DNA from: a bacterium
GTDB lineage: Bacteria > Pseudomonadota > Alphaproteobacteria > Rs-D84
DNA length: 37,845 bases
Direction: 5' to 3'
NCBI GenBank assembly: GCA_014803525.1
Contig: JAAVBP010000026.1
Location: 1 to 37,845 of the forward strand
The translations under genes and the position numbers were made by a program. Below, piece by piece: positions 30,975 to 37,845 of the stretch. Position 1 is the stretch's first letter. Every line of letters begins with the position of its first letter. The notes beneath the pieces were generated by a model. The model did not search any database and had not been told where the DNA came from. It worked only from the letters and a program-made list of their open reading frames with translations.

Positions 30975-31133
30975 TCATTGGCGTGTGAGAATGGTTATTC
31001 CGGTGCCGATGATGAAAATTGCGGTGAAGAATATTCCTGCGATGATGTCGCACGCGAATGCGATTGAGAGCAGGGTGAGGAAACCGATGAGGAGGCATAG
31101 GTATCCGATGAATGATATGGTGGATGGTTTCAT
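30975..31133 (-). CDS. Very small membrane protein
   Basis: 52 residues with two membrane segments (FIGYLCLLIGFLTLLSIAFA and IIAGIFFTAIFIIGTGITIL). It lies 6 nt below the leftmost-promoter gene's stop and is consistent with a small host-acting membrane protein. No family recognised. Confidence 0.55.
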   Translation of the reverse strand: MKPSTISFIGYLCLLIGFLTLLSIAFACDIIAGIFFTAIFIIGTGITILTRQ

Positions 31134-31139
31134 TTTGGA

Positions 31140-31340
31140 TCAGGCGATTCGGGTGACAGTTATAGTGCCCTTTTCTCGGTCTATTTTTGTTGTCAATGAT
31201 TTTTGGTTGCGAATTGCATTTATGTTGCTTGTCGCGGTGCGTATAGAGAACACTGATTCTATGGGAAAGGCTGCGCTCTCCTCAATTTCAAGGGATTTGA
31301 TTCTGGCAAGTGCAGAAATTTTATGGGCGTTATTTTTCAT
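31140..31340 (-). CDS. First gene of the leftward early operon, hypothetical
   Basis: 66 residues (MKNNAHKISALARIKSLEIE). The protein is small, ends with KIDREKGTITVTRIA and has the build of a small DNA-binding or antirepressor-type protein (helix, then beta). It lies 31 nt downstream of the presumed leftward promoter, where a Cro-like or early regulator is expected. No family recognised. Confidence 0.55.
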   Translation of the reverse strand: MKNNAHKISALARIKSLEIEESAAFPIESVFSIRTATSNINAIRNQKSLTTKIDREKGTITVTRIA

Positions 31341-31371
31341 AATTTGTTAGTTATTTATTAACTTAGTGATG

Positions 31372-31434
31372 CAAAGGTAATGTAAATTTTCGTACTAAAA
31401 TATATTTTCGTGTTAATAAAAGTTAAATACGAAA
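31372..31434. promoter_or_regulatory. Lysogeny switch: early promoter and three operator-like sites
   Basis: A -7 box TACCTTTG (minus strand, 31372-31379) matches TAnnTTTG. Three related sites lie next to it: TTTTCGTACTAA (31387-31398), TTTTCGTGTTAA (31405-31416) and, inverted, TTAAATACGAAA (31423-31434). The second and third form an imperfect inverted repeat. They sit between the diverging first early gene and the repressor gene, where repressor binding would switch the leftward operon. Confidence 0.6.
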
Positions 31435-31472
31435 TTATTTTTTCATTAAACTATTATAAGATATTGATAGCA

Positions 31473-31907
31473 ATGAATTTACAACTTATAAAAACTCTTG
31501 TTGAAAAAGAACGATATCCAGGAGGTGTAAAAGGCCTTGCTGAAGCGGTAGGTATGACTGAACAGAATCTGCATAGATGTGTACGTGAAAATAAGATTCA
31601 AGCTCAGGATTTAGAAAAGATTTCTATCGAACTCGAAATATCTATTTCTGAGTTCTTTAAAGAACGTGATTCCAAAATGGAAAGACTTAATTCTAAAATC
31701 GTTGCTGAGAAATCCAAGATTTTAAATGCAAACCAGATTAATGAGTTGGGTTCACATGATAATATCAATAGTATTGGGGACAGTGTCCTTCACGAACGTC
31801 TCAAGTCTAAAGACAAAGAAATAGAGAACAAAGATAGACTCATTGCTGAAAAGGATGCACGCATAGAGGAATTGAAGGATATGATAAACGAATTGAAGAA
31901 AAGATGA
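31473..31907 (+). CDS. Repressor-like HTH protein
   Basis: 144 residues from the ATG at 31473 (MNLQLIKTLVEKERYPGGVK). The longer frame from 31410 would translate the operator region. Residues 10-55 form a helix-turn-helix (GLAEAVGMTEQNLHRCVREN, KIQAQDLEKISIELEISISE), of the CI/XRE type. The remaining part is a charged coiled coil (KSKDKEIENKDRLIAEKDAR). There is no protease-like domain, so induction may not follow the RecA/LexA-type autocleavage route. It is probably the lysogeny repressor: divergent from the early block with operator-like repeats between them. The 160 nt after its stop show no gene. Confidence 0.78.
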   Translation: MNLQLIKTLVEKERYPGGVKGLAEAVGMTEQNLHRCVRENKIQAQDLEKISIELEISISEFFKERDSKMERLNSKIVAEKSKILNANQINELGSHDNINSIGDSVLHERLKSKDKEIENKDRLIAEKDARIEELKDMINELKKR

Positions 31908-32069
31908 AAGGAAATCTGATATGTGCTTGTAATGAAGATATAATTAATATATACAGTGTTTTAGAGTACATAGTGAATTATATATGATAAATAAGGCTTA
32001 TTAGGCCGAGATAGAAGAATTGAAAATTATAAATATACGAGAATTATAGCTGTAAAAAGGGGTTCTGAT

Positions 32070-33626
32070 ATGAAAGATATAAAATATTGGCATATCATTC
32101 GTAAAAGCCTATTTTATGCAGGTGCTTTTATTGTGCTTTTCTCTCCTTTTCATCTTTTAGTTGGTTACCTGCTATACGATCATATCAATGAACCTTGGAG
32201 ATTGCCATTGTTAATTATTATATGTTTGATCGTTTTGTTTATATCTTTTCTTTATGTATATGATAACTTATTAAGGAAAATTAGGGCAGAGAGTTTAAGT
32301 AGAATTTATGAATTGGAATATAGATATCCCGATAAAATATATGCAAAGGAGAAAGAATTGGCAGAATTGGAAAAGGCATTGGATAAAAAAAGAAATACCT
32401 TATATCACCTGGAAAAAAGATTAGATCAAAGGGAATATGATCTGATAAGAGAGAAGGATGAACTTAGATATAAAGAATCAAGATATAAAGAAGATTTAAA
32501 ATCTGAAAAGATAAAAGAGGTAGGAGAAATTAAGGAAGAGTATTATGAGAAAATAAATATTTTTAAGAATGCATGTAAGAAAAGAATAGAGGCAATCGAA
32601 AAGAAAAAAGAGGAGGCTGAATGGGAAAGAGATTCAATTGAAGCCTTCGTTGAGGACAGAGAACCTTTCGTTTCCTGTGCAGCTTATATATGCGATAGAA
32701 AAATTAGATTTCTTGAAGAATATGAGAATTTTCTAAGGAAGAAGAAGATACCGGCGGTTAAAGCTGCTGAACGGGTGACGGTGATTAAAAGGATGATTAA
32801 GGAAGAACTGGAGCAGGCAAAGGTTATTGAATACCGGATGTCTTATTTGATTAATAAATTTCCTGAGTTAGCCATGCTCCTTGAATCTGATGAGCAACTT
32901 CTTACTCTGAAGGACAGGAATGTTGGCGAATACAAGGCAAACTACGATTATACGCGTGATTACCTGAGCAAGGAGGAATGGGATAGATTATCTACAGCTG
33001 AACGGAATCAACTTGCTCTGGATCGCTATGTTTATCATCGTAAAAAAGATATCTTGTGGGTTGGTAGAGATTATGAGATGGCTTGTGGGCATATGTTGAC
33101 AAAAAGAGGGTATGAGGTGGAGTATCATGGAATAAAGAAGGGTTTTGCGGATTTGGGACGTGATCTTATAGCTCGAAGAAAGCGTCATCTTTTCTATGAT
33201 GAGCTGGAGAATGGGGAGGAGATCTTGATTATTCAGTGTAAGTACTGGTCGTCTCAACGTACCATAAGGGAGAATGTGGTGATGCAGCTTTTCGGTTCTT
33301 ATGTGTGTTTTCTGAATGAGAATAATTTTTCACGCAGGGTCAAGCACGTGAAGCCCGTACTTATGATACCGTCTATGTCGGTTCTTTCGGAAGAGGCATC
33401 TAAGTTCATTGAACTTCTGGAGATCCAGCTTGTCAGGTTTTCTGACATGCATTTCCCCCGGATTAAGTGTAACATAAATAACGGTGAGAAGATTTATCAT
33501 TTGCCTTTCGACCAGCAGTATGACAGGGCGGAGATAAAGAATGTCGGAGAGTTTTATGCTTATACTGTTGAGGAGGCTGAAAGAGCCGGTTTCCGGAGAG
33601 CTAAAAGGCATGTTATGAATGCGTAG
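32070..33626 (+). CDS. Membrane-anchored coiled-coil Mrr-type nuclease
   Basis: 518 residues in three parts. Residues 13-65 hold two membrane helices (FYAGAFIVLFSPFHLLVGYL, LPLLIIICLIVLFISFLYVY). Residues 75-210 are a long charged coiled coil (EKELAELEKALDKKRN, and so on). The C-terminal ~190 residues are a PD-(D/E)XK restriction-like domain of the Mrr kind: YEMACGHMLTKRGYEVEYHG, GFADLGRDLIARR with the acidic residues, IIQCKYW with the Q-x-K motif (about residues 386-392) and a later Gln (VVMQLFG). Codon use is A+T-rich at the front and changes near the nuclease part. It is separated from the repressor by 160 nt and is not coupled to any virion gene. A host- or prophage-protecting DNA-cutting function is a strong possibility; cutting of incoming phage DNA at the membrane is inference. 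Confidence 0.8.
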   Translation: MKDIKYWHIIRKSLFYAGAFIVLFSPFHLLVGYLLYDHINEPWRLPLLIIICLIVLFISFLYVYDNLLRKIRAESLSRIYELEYRYPDKIYAKEKELAELEKALDKKRNTLYHLEKRLDQREYDLIREKDELRYKESRYKEDLKSEKIKEVGEIKEEYYEKINIFKNACKKRIEAIEKKKEEAEWERDSIEAFVEDREPFVSCAAYICDRKIRFLEEYENFLRKKKIPAVKAAERVTVIKRMIKEELEQAKVIEYRMSYLINKFPELAMLLESDEQLLTLKDRNVGEYKANYDYTRDYLSKEEWDRLSTAERNQLALDRYVYHRKKDILWVGRDYEMACGHMLTKRGYEVEYHGIKKGFADLGRDLIARRKRHLFYDELENGEEILIIQCKYWSSQRTIRENVVMQLFGSYVCFLNENNFSRRVKHVKPVLMIPSMSVLSEEASKFIELLEIQLVRFSDMHFPRIKCNINNGEKIYHLPFDQQYDRAEIKNVGEFYAYTVEEAERAGFRRAKRHVMNA

Positions 33627-33770
33627 TCTTTGGTATAATGACCAGCTGATGTCCAAAGGGAAGGGGTATGGGTATTAATTTTTATATAATGACTTGAATC
33701 ATTCTTCGATGTTCCTCCAATAATATAGTTTCAACTGTTCTGTATTAGCTTGGGAATGTAGCCGCATGTT

Positions 33771-33802
33771 TTTGTATAAAATTAGCTGAACCAATAATTT
33801 CT
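33771..33802 (+). promoter_or_regulatory. Weak candidate promoter for the secreted-protein genes
   Basis: TTTG at 33771-33774, 20 nt spacer, then TAATTTCT at 33795-33802, a partial match to TAnnTTTG. It lies 23 nt before the next gene in an A+T-rich 198-nt gap that otherwise shows nothing. Confidence 0.3.
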
Positions 33803-33824
33803 TAACTTTAAATTATTAGGAAAT

Positions 33825-34835
33825 ATGAAACGATTGATAGGACTAATTATGATGATTGCCATATCTTTAAATGGATATGCGGAGTGGTTGTTTGTTTTTG
33901 AAGGTGATGAGGGATCATGGTACATTAACTCTGAAATCGAGGATGGATGGAATTATGGCGAGCATATTATAAGGGATTTGTTTGTTTATAATGAATTGCG
34001 TACTACATCCGATGGAATAAAGTATAAGGAATCAGAATTTTGCTCTTTAGTAGATAAGGATTGTGAGCGTCTCGGAACAATTTTACATAAGAATTATGAC
34101 GAGGAAGGAAGAGTTGTCCGTATTTATAAAAATGACAGTCCGAAGTTGGAATATCAAGATCCGGATAAAACTTGGACTGGTTGGTTTATGTCACTTGTGA
34201 GAACAGCTTTAAAGAAAGGAAGAAAGCAATTAAGGCAAAGTGATGTTGAATCAATGATTTCTTCTGATGAAACGGACGATACATATATAGAAAACCCACG
34301 TGGAGCTGATGAATATTCTTCAATTTCAGTATCTGATGATAGTTATTATATTGCGGAAGTTATAGCCAATAAGTTAACGGTGAGGAATGGTCCCGGTGCT
34401 AATTATGCAGCAGACGGAAGTTTAAGCAAAGGGAGAGAAGTAGTTGTTTCCGGTTCGGATCTTCTCTCCGAGAATTTTTGCCTTATGATGACTCTTGATG
34501 GGAAATATTATGGATATGTTGCAAAGAAATACCTTAAGGTGGTAGCTGAACTTACGGAGAACGTTGGAAATGTTCTTGAGGAGGCCGGCACACTTACAGA
34601 TATGCGAAATGAGTGTGAGATCAAGATAAGGAATGATGTCAGTAAGGAGATTACGGTACAGATTAATGGTAAGCCATATCATATTGCTTCAGGAAAGACA
34701 ATTACTGCAAAGGGAATCGCTCCGGGTAAAGTTCGGATGATTGCTACGGCTGCAGGTTTTAAGCCTTATTATGCCACTGATACGGTAAAGGGTGGTTACA
34801 TTTATGATTGGGTGTTCTATGAAGTAAGGAAATAG
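33825..34835 (+). CDS. Secreted SH3-domain/surface-adhesin E-like protein
   Basis: 336 residues with a signal peptide (MKRLIGLIMMIAISLNGYA). The N-terminal part (20-110; SWYINSEIEDGWNYGEHIIR, then DCERLGTILHKNYDEEGR) resembles surface-adhesin E-like domains (PF16747). Residues about 175-240 are a bacterial SH3 domain (AEVIANKLTVRNGPGANYAA, then YYGYVAKKYLKVV). The end (about 262-336; CEIKIRNDVSKEITVQINGK, then PGKVRMIATAAGFKPYY) is a PEGA-like beta domain. Domain order and signal peptide place it in the periplasm or on the surface. It looks like lysogenic-conversion cargo and may bind cell-wall or host surface components; the target is unknown. Confidence 0.68.
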   Translation: MKRLIGLIMMIAISLNGYAEWLFVFEGDEGSWYINSEIEDGWNYGEHIIRDLFVYNELRTTSDGIKYKESEFCSLVDKDCERLGTILHKNYDEEGRVVRIYKNDSPKLEYQDPDKTWTGWFMSLVRTALKKGRKQLRQSDVESMISSDETDDTYIENPRGADEYSSISVSDDSYYIAEVIANKLTVRNGPGANYAADGSLSKGREVVVSGSDLLSENFCLMMTLDGKYYGYVAKKYLKVVAELTENVGNVLEEAGTLTDMRNECEIKIRNDVSKEITVQINGKPYHIASGKTITAKGIAPGKVRMIATAAGFKPYYATDTVKGGYIYDWVFYEVRK

Positions 34836-34889
34836 GTAAAAGGATGGCTGACAATTTAATTATTGATTGTTGCCAATGTAGATGGAAAT

Positions 34890-35165
34890 ATGAGTGAGAT
34901 GAGTATTGGTTACAATGGGGTGTATGATGAGGATGAGTTTGCGGGATTAAGGATATCGGACAGGGTAAGGGATTATATGGATATGAGATTTGGCGCGGAG
35001 GAATATGAGAGGGCTCTGGAACGAGCCGGTTATGATCTCCTTGCTTTGATTGTTGAGATCAAAAGAGAGCGTCCGGGAGATTTTTACAGGTTTTTCCATG
35101 ACCTGCTTCATGAGAGAGAAATCGAGAGGTTCAGAAGAGAATATAATGACATGTTGCGCTTATGA
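34890..35165 (+). CDS. Small helical hypothetical protein
   Basis: 91 residues from the ATG at 34890 (MSEMSIGYNGVYDEDEFAGL); a TTG at 34863 is a weaker start. It is helical and charged (RDYMDMRFGAEEYERALERA, ERPGDFYRFFHDLLHERE). Its stop overlaps the next start by ATGA. It lies between two secreted-protein genes but has no signal itself, so it may act in the cytoplasm, for instance as an immunity or regulatory partner. Unrecognised. Confidence 0.55.
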   Translation: MSEMSIGYNGVYDEDEFAGLRISDRVRDYMDMRFGAEEYERALERAGYDLLALIVEIKRERPGDFYRFFHDLLHEREIERFRREYNDMLRL

Positions 35166-35419
35166 AAAGATTTATTTGTATACTGATCACCGTTGTGATC
35201 GCTCTGTCGGGGTCTATGGCCGACGGAAAGAGAAAGGGAAAGAAGCAGTCGGGCGAAGGTAAGCCGACAACAGGGTACGTGTATATATGCACCGGTCCGA
35301 AGGCCTCTACATATCACCGCACCCCGAATTGCTCGGGTCTCAACCGGTGCAGCACGAGTGTGAAGAAGGTTTCCGGATCATCGGTAAGCGGGCGAAGGCC
35401 GTGCCGCAAGTGTTATTGA
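35162..35419 (+). CDS. Secreted small Cys-rich protein
   Basis: 85 residues with a signal peptide (FICILITVVIALSGSMADG). The mature part contains VYICTGPKASTYHRTPNCSG, LNRCSTSVKKVSGSS and RRPCRKCY. The four conserved Cys (CxxL-N/S-x-C ... CRKC) and YHxTxNC form a small domain I know from secreted proteins and competence-like factors of Bacteroidetes; the metal or disulfide chemistry is not established. It is coupled by ATGA to the preceding gene and ends 24 nt before the integrase. It may be exported as a surface or effector protein. Confidence 0.65.
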   Translation: MKRFICILITVVIALSGSMADGKRKGKKQSGEGKPTTGYVYICTGPKASTYHRTPNCSGLNRCSTSVKKVSGSSVSGRRPCRKCY

Positions 35420-35442
35420 CAGACTGTTTTTAGATTGATGCT

Positions 35443-36753
35443 ATGACTCCGATAAAGCGAAAGTTGTTGTATATTTTCAGAGGAACTCTTCTCAGGCTTC
35501 GTGTGACTTGGAATCATGGAGAGTCTGTGACTTTTTCCATCGGGTATCATGTGGACCGTGAGGATAAACAGGGAAAACCCAAATGGGATGGTCAGCGTTG
35601 CCGTCCCAATACAACCCATGGAGAGGATAAAGTGACGGCCTCCACAATAAACAAGGTATTGGAAAAACTTGAGAACGAGATTGATGAGGCTTTTCTAAAG
35701 TTTGAGAAGCTTGATGCCATGCCATCTAAAAATCAGCTCAAATATGAAATTACTGGTGAGAAAAAGATATCAAAAAAGGAATTCTTTGATATTTTTGATG
35801 AATTCATGACGGAGGGCCAGACTATTGATCAGTGGTCGGTCAGCACGCAGAGAAAGATGAAGACCATGAAAAAACTTCTGTTGATGTTTGATCCAAGACT
35901 TGATTTCAAGGATATATCCACGGGATTGATAAACCGTTTCATGGCTTTTCAGACACACAATTCAGTTGGCGGAAAGAGTAAAAAGGAAGAGGAAGATGGA
36001 AAGGTACTTGTAAAATACAAGGGACGTTACCAGAATGACACGATCAACAGAAACATTAAGAACCTCAAGTGGTTCATGCAGTGGGCATACCAGAAAGGAT
36101 ATCACAATAATACTGCGTTCCGTGAGCATAAGACAAAATATAAGACACCGAAGCATCAAGTTGTGTTTCTCTCATGGGATGAGCTTATGAGGGTGCTCCG
36201 GTTGGATCTCAGTGGTCGTCCGGAGCTTGATTGCACGCGCGATATGTTCTGTTTTTGCTGTTTCACCTCTCTTAGGTATTCCGATCTTGTCAATCTGCGT
36301 TGGGATGATATTGGAACGGATTCCATAAGGGTGACAACAATAAAGACTGCCGATACTATCATAATCGACCTCAATGATTATTCCCGGGAGATTCTTGCCA
36401 AGTATTCGCGAGGAGAGCATAAGCCTGGTGAAATGGTATTCCCGGCTAAGAGCTCTCAAAAAATGAATTTGCGTTTAAAAGAGATTGGTAGGCTCTGTGG
36501 GATTGACCGTCCGGTGCATATCGTTCAAATGTATGGTTCGCAGAGAAAGGATATGAGTGTTCCCAAATATGAATTGTTGAGTACTCATTGCGGACGACGC
36601 ACTTTTATCTGTAATGCACTTGCCATGGGTGTTCCTCCGAATGTAGTGATGAAATGGACGGGGCATAGTGACTATAAAGCGATGGAACCATATATCGAAA
36701 TTGCAGATGAAGTAAGGAAGCGGTCAATGTCTGTATTCAATCGAAAGGAATGA
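35443..36753 (+). CDS. int: Tyrosine integrase
   Basis: 436 residues. The N-terminal arm and SAM-like core-binding domain (about 110-225) are followed by the catalytic domain. The active-site residues are visible: SLRYSDLVNLRW (Arg I), a Lys in the following strand (TIKTADT), STHCGRRTFI (His-x-x-Arg), and WTGHSDYKAMEPYIEI with the His and the nucleophilic Tyr. All are present, so the enzyme should be active. It integrates and excises the prophage; the att region is expected next to its 3' end. The arrangement is typical of Bacteroidales prophages and integrative elements. Confidence 0.93.
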   Translation: MTPIKRKLLYIFRGTLLRLRVTWNHGESVTFSIGYHVDREDKQGKPKWDGQRCRPNTTHGEDKVTASTINKVLEKLENEIDEAFLKFEKLDAMPSKNQLKYEITGEKKISKKEFFDIFDEFMTEGQTIDQWSVSTQRKMKTMKKLLLMFDPRLDFKDISTGLINRFMAFQTHNSVGGKSKKEEEDGKVLVKYKGRYQNDTINRNIKNLKWFMQWAYQKGYHNNTAFREHKTKYKTPKHQVVFLSWDELMRVLRLDLSGRPELDCTRDMFCFCCFTSLRYSDLVNLRWDDIGTDSIRVTTIKTADTIIIDLNDYSREILAKYSRGEHKPGEMVFPAKSSQKMNLRLKEIGRLCGIDRPVHIVQMYGSQRKDMSVPKYELLSTHCGRRTFICNALAMGVPPNVVMKWTGHSDYKAMEPYIEIADEVRKRSMSVFNRKE

Positions 36754-36901
36754 TCGCATTATAAATCTGTTACATCTCCGAGGAGTTTTATTTTGAGTGA
36801 GTAAAAAGTTTCGGTCAAATCAGAAGAGATTTATGACTTTGTAAAACAGTTCCGCTTTTAGTTCCGTTTGAAATATTTATTGTTTAATTATTTGATTATA
36901 A
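36754..36901. other. Presumed att region after the integrase
   Basis: 148 nt without a gene, A+T-rich, between integrase and the 5'-less polyvalent gene. It contains the direct repeat AGTTCCG at 36848-36854 and 36860-36866 and several A/T tracts (TATTTATTGTTTAATTATTT). The crossover core cannot be fixed from one sequence. Confidence 0.4.
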
Positions 36902-37845
36902 ATATATTATAAAGCAAATTTTCAATCCCCTCCAGAGGTTGGTGAGGTAGAGATAAACCGTAATTCGGTCGAGAGTTCTCTTGCACATAGATACGGACAA
37001 GCAAAACTTGACGCGATAACCTCTCTTGTCGATGGGTTTGAGAATGCTGTTTATCTCGGAACGATGCCTGATTTTACACGGCAGGAAGGCGTAAACAATC
37101 ATTTCTTTGCTTATCCTATAATGTATGATGGGAAACGTTGTTATGTTTTCTGCCGGGCAATGCAGGATGCCAATAAGAACCGGTTGTATGTGCACGAAGT
37201 GTTTGTAGGGGATAACATAAGAAAAGGGGACACCCTTCAAACCGCAGCGTCTCAGCCTCACGGAGGTATCGCCCTTTACAGGGATATTCTTGCGAATGTT
37301 TTAGAAACAGTAGCCAAGACCGAACTTCAGCAACCGAAGCAAGCCGTTTCAGGTGACTCTTCGCTTTCAGCAGCTGAGCAAAGCGGCACATCATCTGCTG
37401 AACCCAACGGTAAGTCAACCGTTTCCGATAGCAAAGTTAACACTTTATTATCAGAAAAACAAGAGATTGAGGGGGAAAGTTCGGAAAACGGGGATGGAAG
37501 CAGAGCTTCCGGTGGTAACAGCTCCGCGATAGCAGGAAAGATAGCAGAAGCGGAGGCGGATGTGAACCAGTCACCGACGGATGCACAGAAAGAGGCGGGG
37601 AACTACCGAAAGGGGCATGTCAGGATCGGAACGTTCGATATCACCATCGAGAATCCGAAAGGATCCGTGCGCAGGGGCACGGATGCAAAAGGGAAGCGAT
37701 GGGAGAGCACCATGAGCCATAGTTATGGTTATATCCGGGGCACGAGGGGCGTTGACGGCGACCATATTGATGTGTTCCTTTCCTCTGGGATAGAGGGATG
37801 GAAAGGGGAGAAGGTGTTTGTGGTTGACCAGTATAATCCAGACGG
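36902..37845 (+). CDS. Polyvalent protein fragment, LPD3 and inorganic pyrophosphatase-like domains (5' missing, 3' partial)
   Basis: An open frame (stop just before 36902) of 314 codons with no ATG before about 37067, running past the right edge. About residues 17-110 form an LPD3-like domain (INRNSVESSLAHRYGQAKLD, then AVYLGTMPDF, FFAYPIMYDGKRCYVFCRAM, RLYVHEVF). A low-complexity linker follows, with the family-1 repeat at 37497-37530 giving GSRASGGNSSA. From about residue 235 comes an InPase-type domain of polyvalent proteins (HVRIGTFDITIENPKGSVRR, MSHSYGYIRGTRGVDGDHID, VFVVDQYNPDG). The missing start suggests truncation, possibly at the att site. Fusion at the circular junction to the left-edge gene would make one giant polyvalent protein upstream of the portal, but the two edges are not in frame as given. 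Confidence 0.75.
   Translation, partial: MYYKANFQSPPEVGEVEINRNSVESSLAHRYGQAKLDAITSLVDGFENAVYLGTMPDFTRQEGVNNHFFAYPIMYDGKRCYVFCRAMQDANKNRLYVHEVFVGDNIRKGDTLQTAASQPHGGIALYRDILANVLETVAKTELQQPKQAVSGDSSLSAAEQSGTSSAEPNGKSTVSDSKVNTLLSEKQEIEGESSENGDGSRASGGNSSAIAGKIAEAEADVNQSPTDAQKEAGNYRKGHVRIGTFDITIENPKGSVRRGTDAKGKRWESTMSHSYGYIRGTRGVDGDHIDVFLSSGIEGWKGEKVFVVDQYNPD
37497..37530 (+). repeat. Dispersed repeat (family 1), second in-frame copy
   Basis: GGAAGCAGAGCTTCCGGTGG followed by TAACAGCTCCGCGAT. It is in the same reading frame as the copy at 208-243 and gives SRASGGNSSA. No hairpin core is present; this is the short form. Confidence 0.7.

Noticed and set aside
36754-36901. tRNA 3' end as the integration target
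   Set aside because: No tRNA fragment is recognisable here; the only tRNA lies 7 kb away within the phage genes.
36902-37261. Minus-strand frames opposite the polyvalent fragment
   Set aside because: The plus strand shows recognised LPD3 and InPase domains; the reverse frames show none.
1-37845. Plasmid or conjugative element instead of phage
   Set aside because: Portal, terminase, scaffold, capsid, spike, holin and endolysin are all present in phage order; no relaxase or conjugation gene was found.

Overview
The window is most of a temperate, podovirus-like phage of a gut-type Bacteroidales host. The evidence is the sequence itself: a tyrosine integrase and a small repressor, a P22-type portal, terminase and coat set, Bacteroidetes-style -7 boxes (TAnnTTTG) in the divergent promoter regions, few strong Shine-Dalgarno sites, and accessory families that recur in Bacteroides/Muribaculaceae phages (DUF4373, YopX, ASCH, DUF3853, LPD3/InPase polyvalent proteins). 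No ribosomal, metabolic or other clear chromosomal gene is present.

Layout. 1-4917 (+): the C-terminal part of a large polyvalent/ejection-type protein, then the portal. 4890-7515 (-): large terminase and a probable small-terminase partner, inverted relative to the other head genes. 7682-18752 (+): scaffold, major capsid protein, head-associated protein, head-tail adaptor, short fibre proteins, a beta-helix receptor-binding protein, three paralogous small proteins, then a lysis cassette of holin, GH108-type endolysin and a one-piece spanin. 18682-31340 (-): a very large tail-hub/nozzle candidate, a DUF4373 replication-type protein, and a long run of small overlapping early genes with one tRNA-like gene. 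31372-31434: repressor/early-operon switch with three related operator-like sites. 31473-36753 (+): repressor, an A+T-rich accessory island, and the integrase. After a presumed att region, 36902-37845 carries a 5'-less polyvalent gene (LPD3 plus inorganic-pyrophosphatase-like domains) that runs off the right edge.

How it works together. The divergent 31.4 kb region is the lysis/lysogeny switch: the repressor reads right and the early block reads left. The structural block assembles a short-tailed virion. The polyvalent protein pieces probably enter the cell with the DNA. The 31.9-35.4 kb island (membrane-anchored Mrr-type nuclease, secreted SH3 protein, secreted Cys-rich protein) has no obvious virion role and looks like lysogenic-conversion or superinfection-exclusion cargo.

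The least ordinary signals are: (i) two families of short dispersed repeats lying flush against stop codons, one of which also occurs in frame inside both polyvalent gene fragments as an SRASGGN-like peptide; (ii) the membrane/coiled-coil/Mrr nuclease; (iii) a polyvalent gene without a start codon beside the att region; (iv) open, protein-like gene tails left behind stop codons in the early mosaic. Family assignments come from sequence recognition alone; no database search was run.
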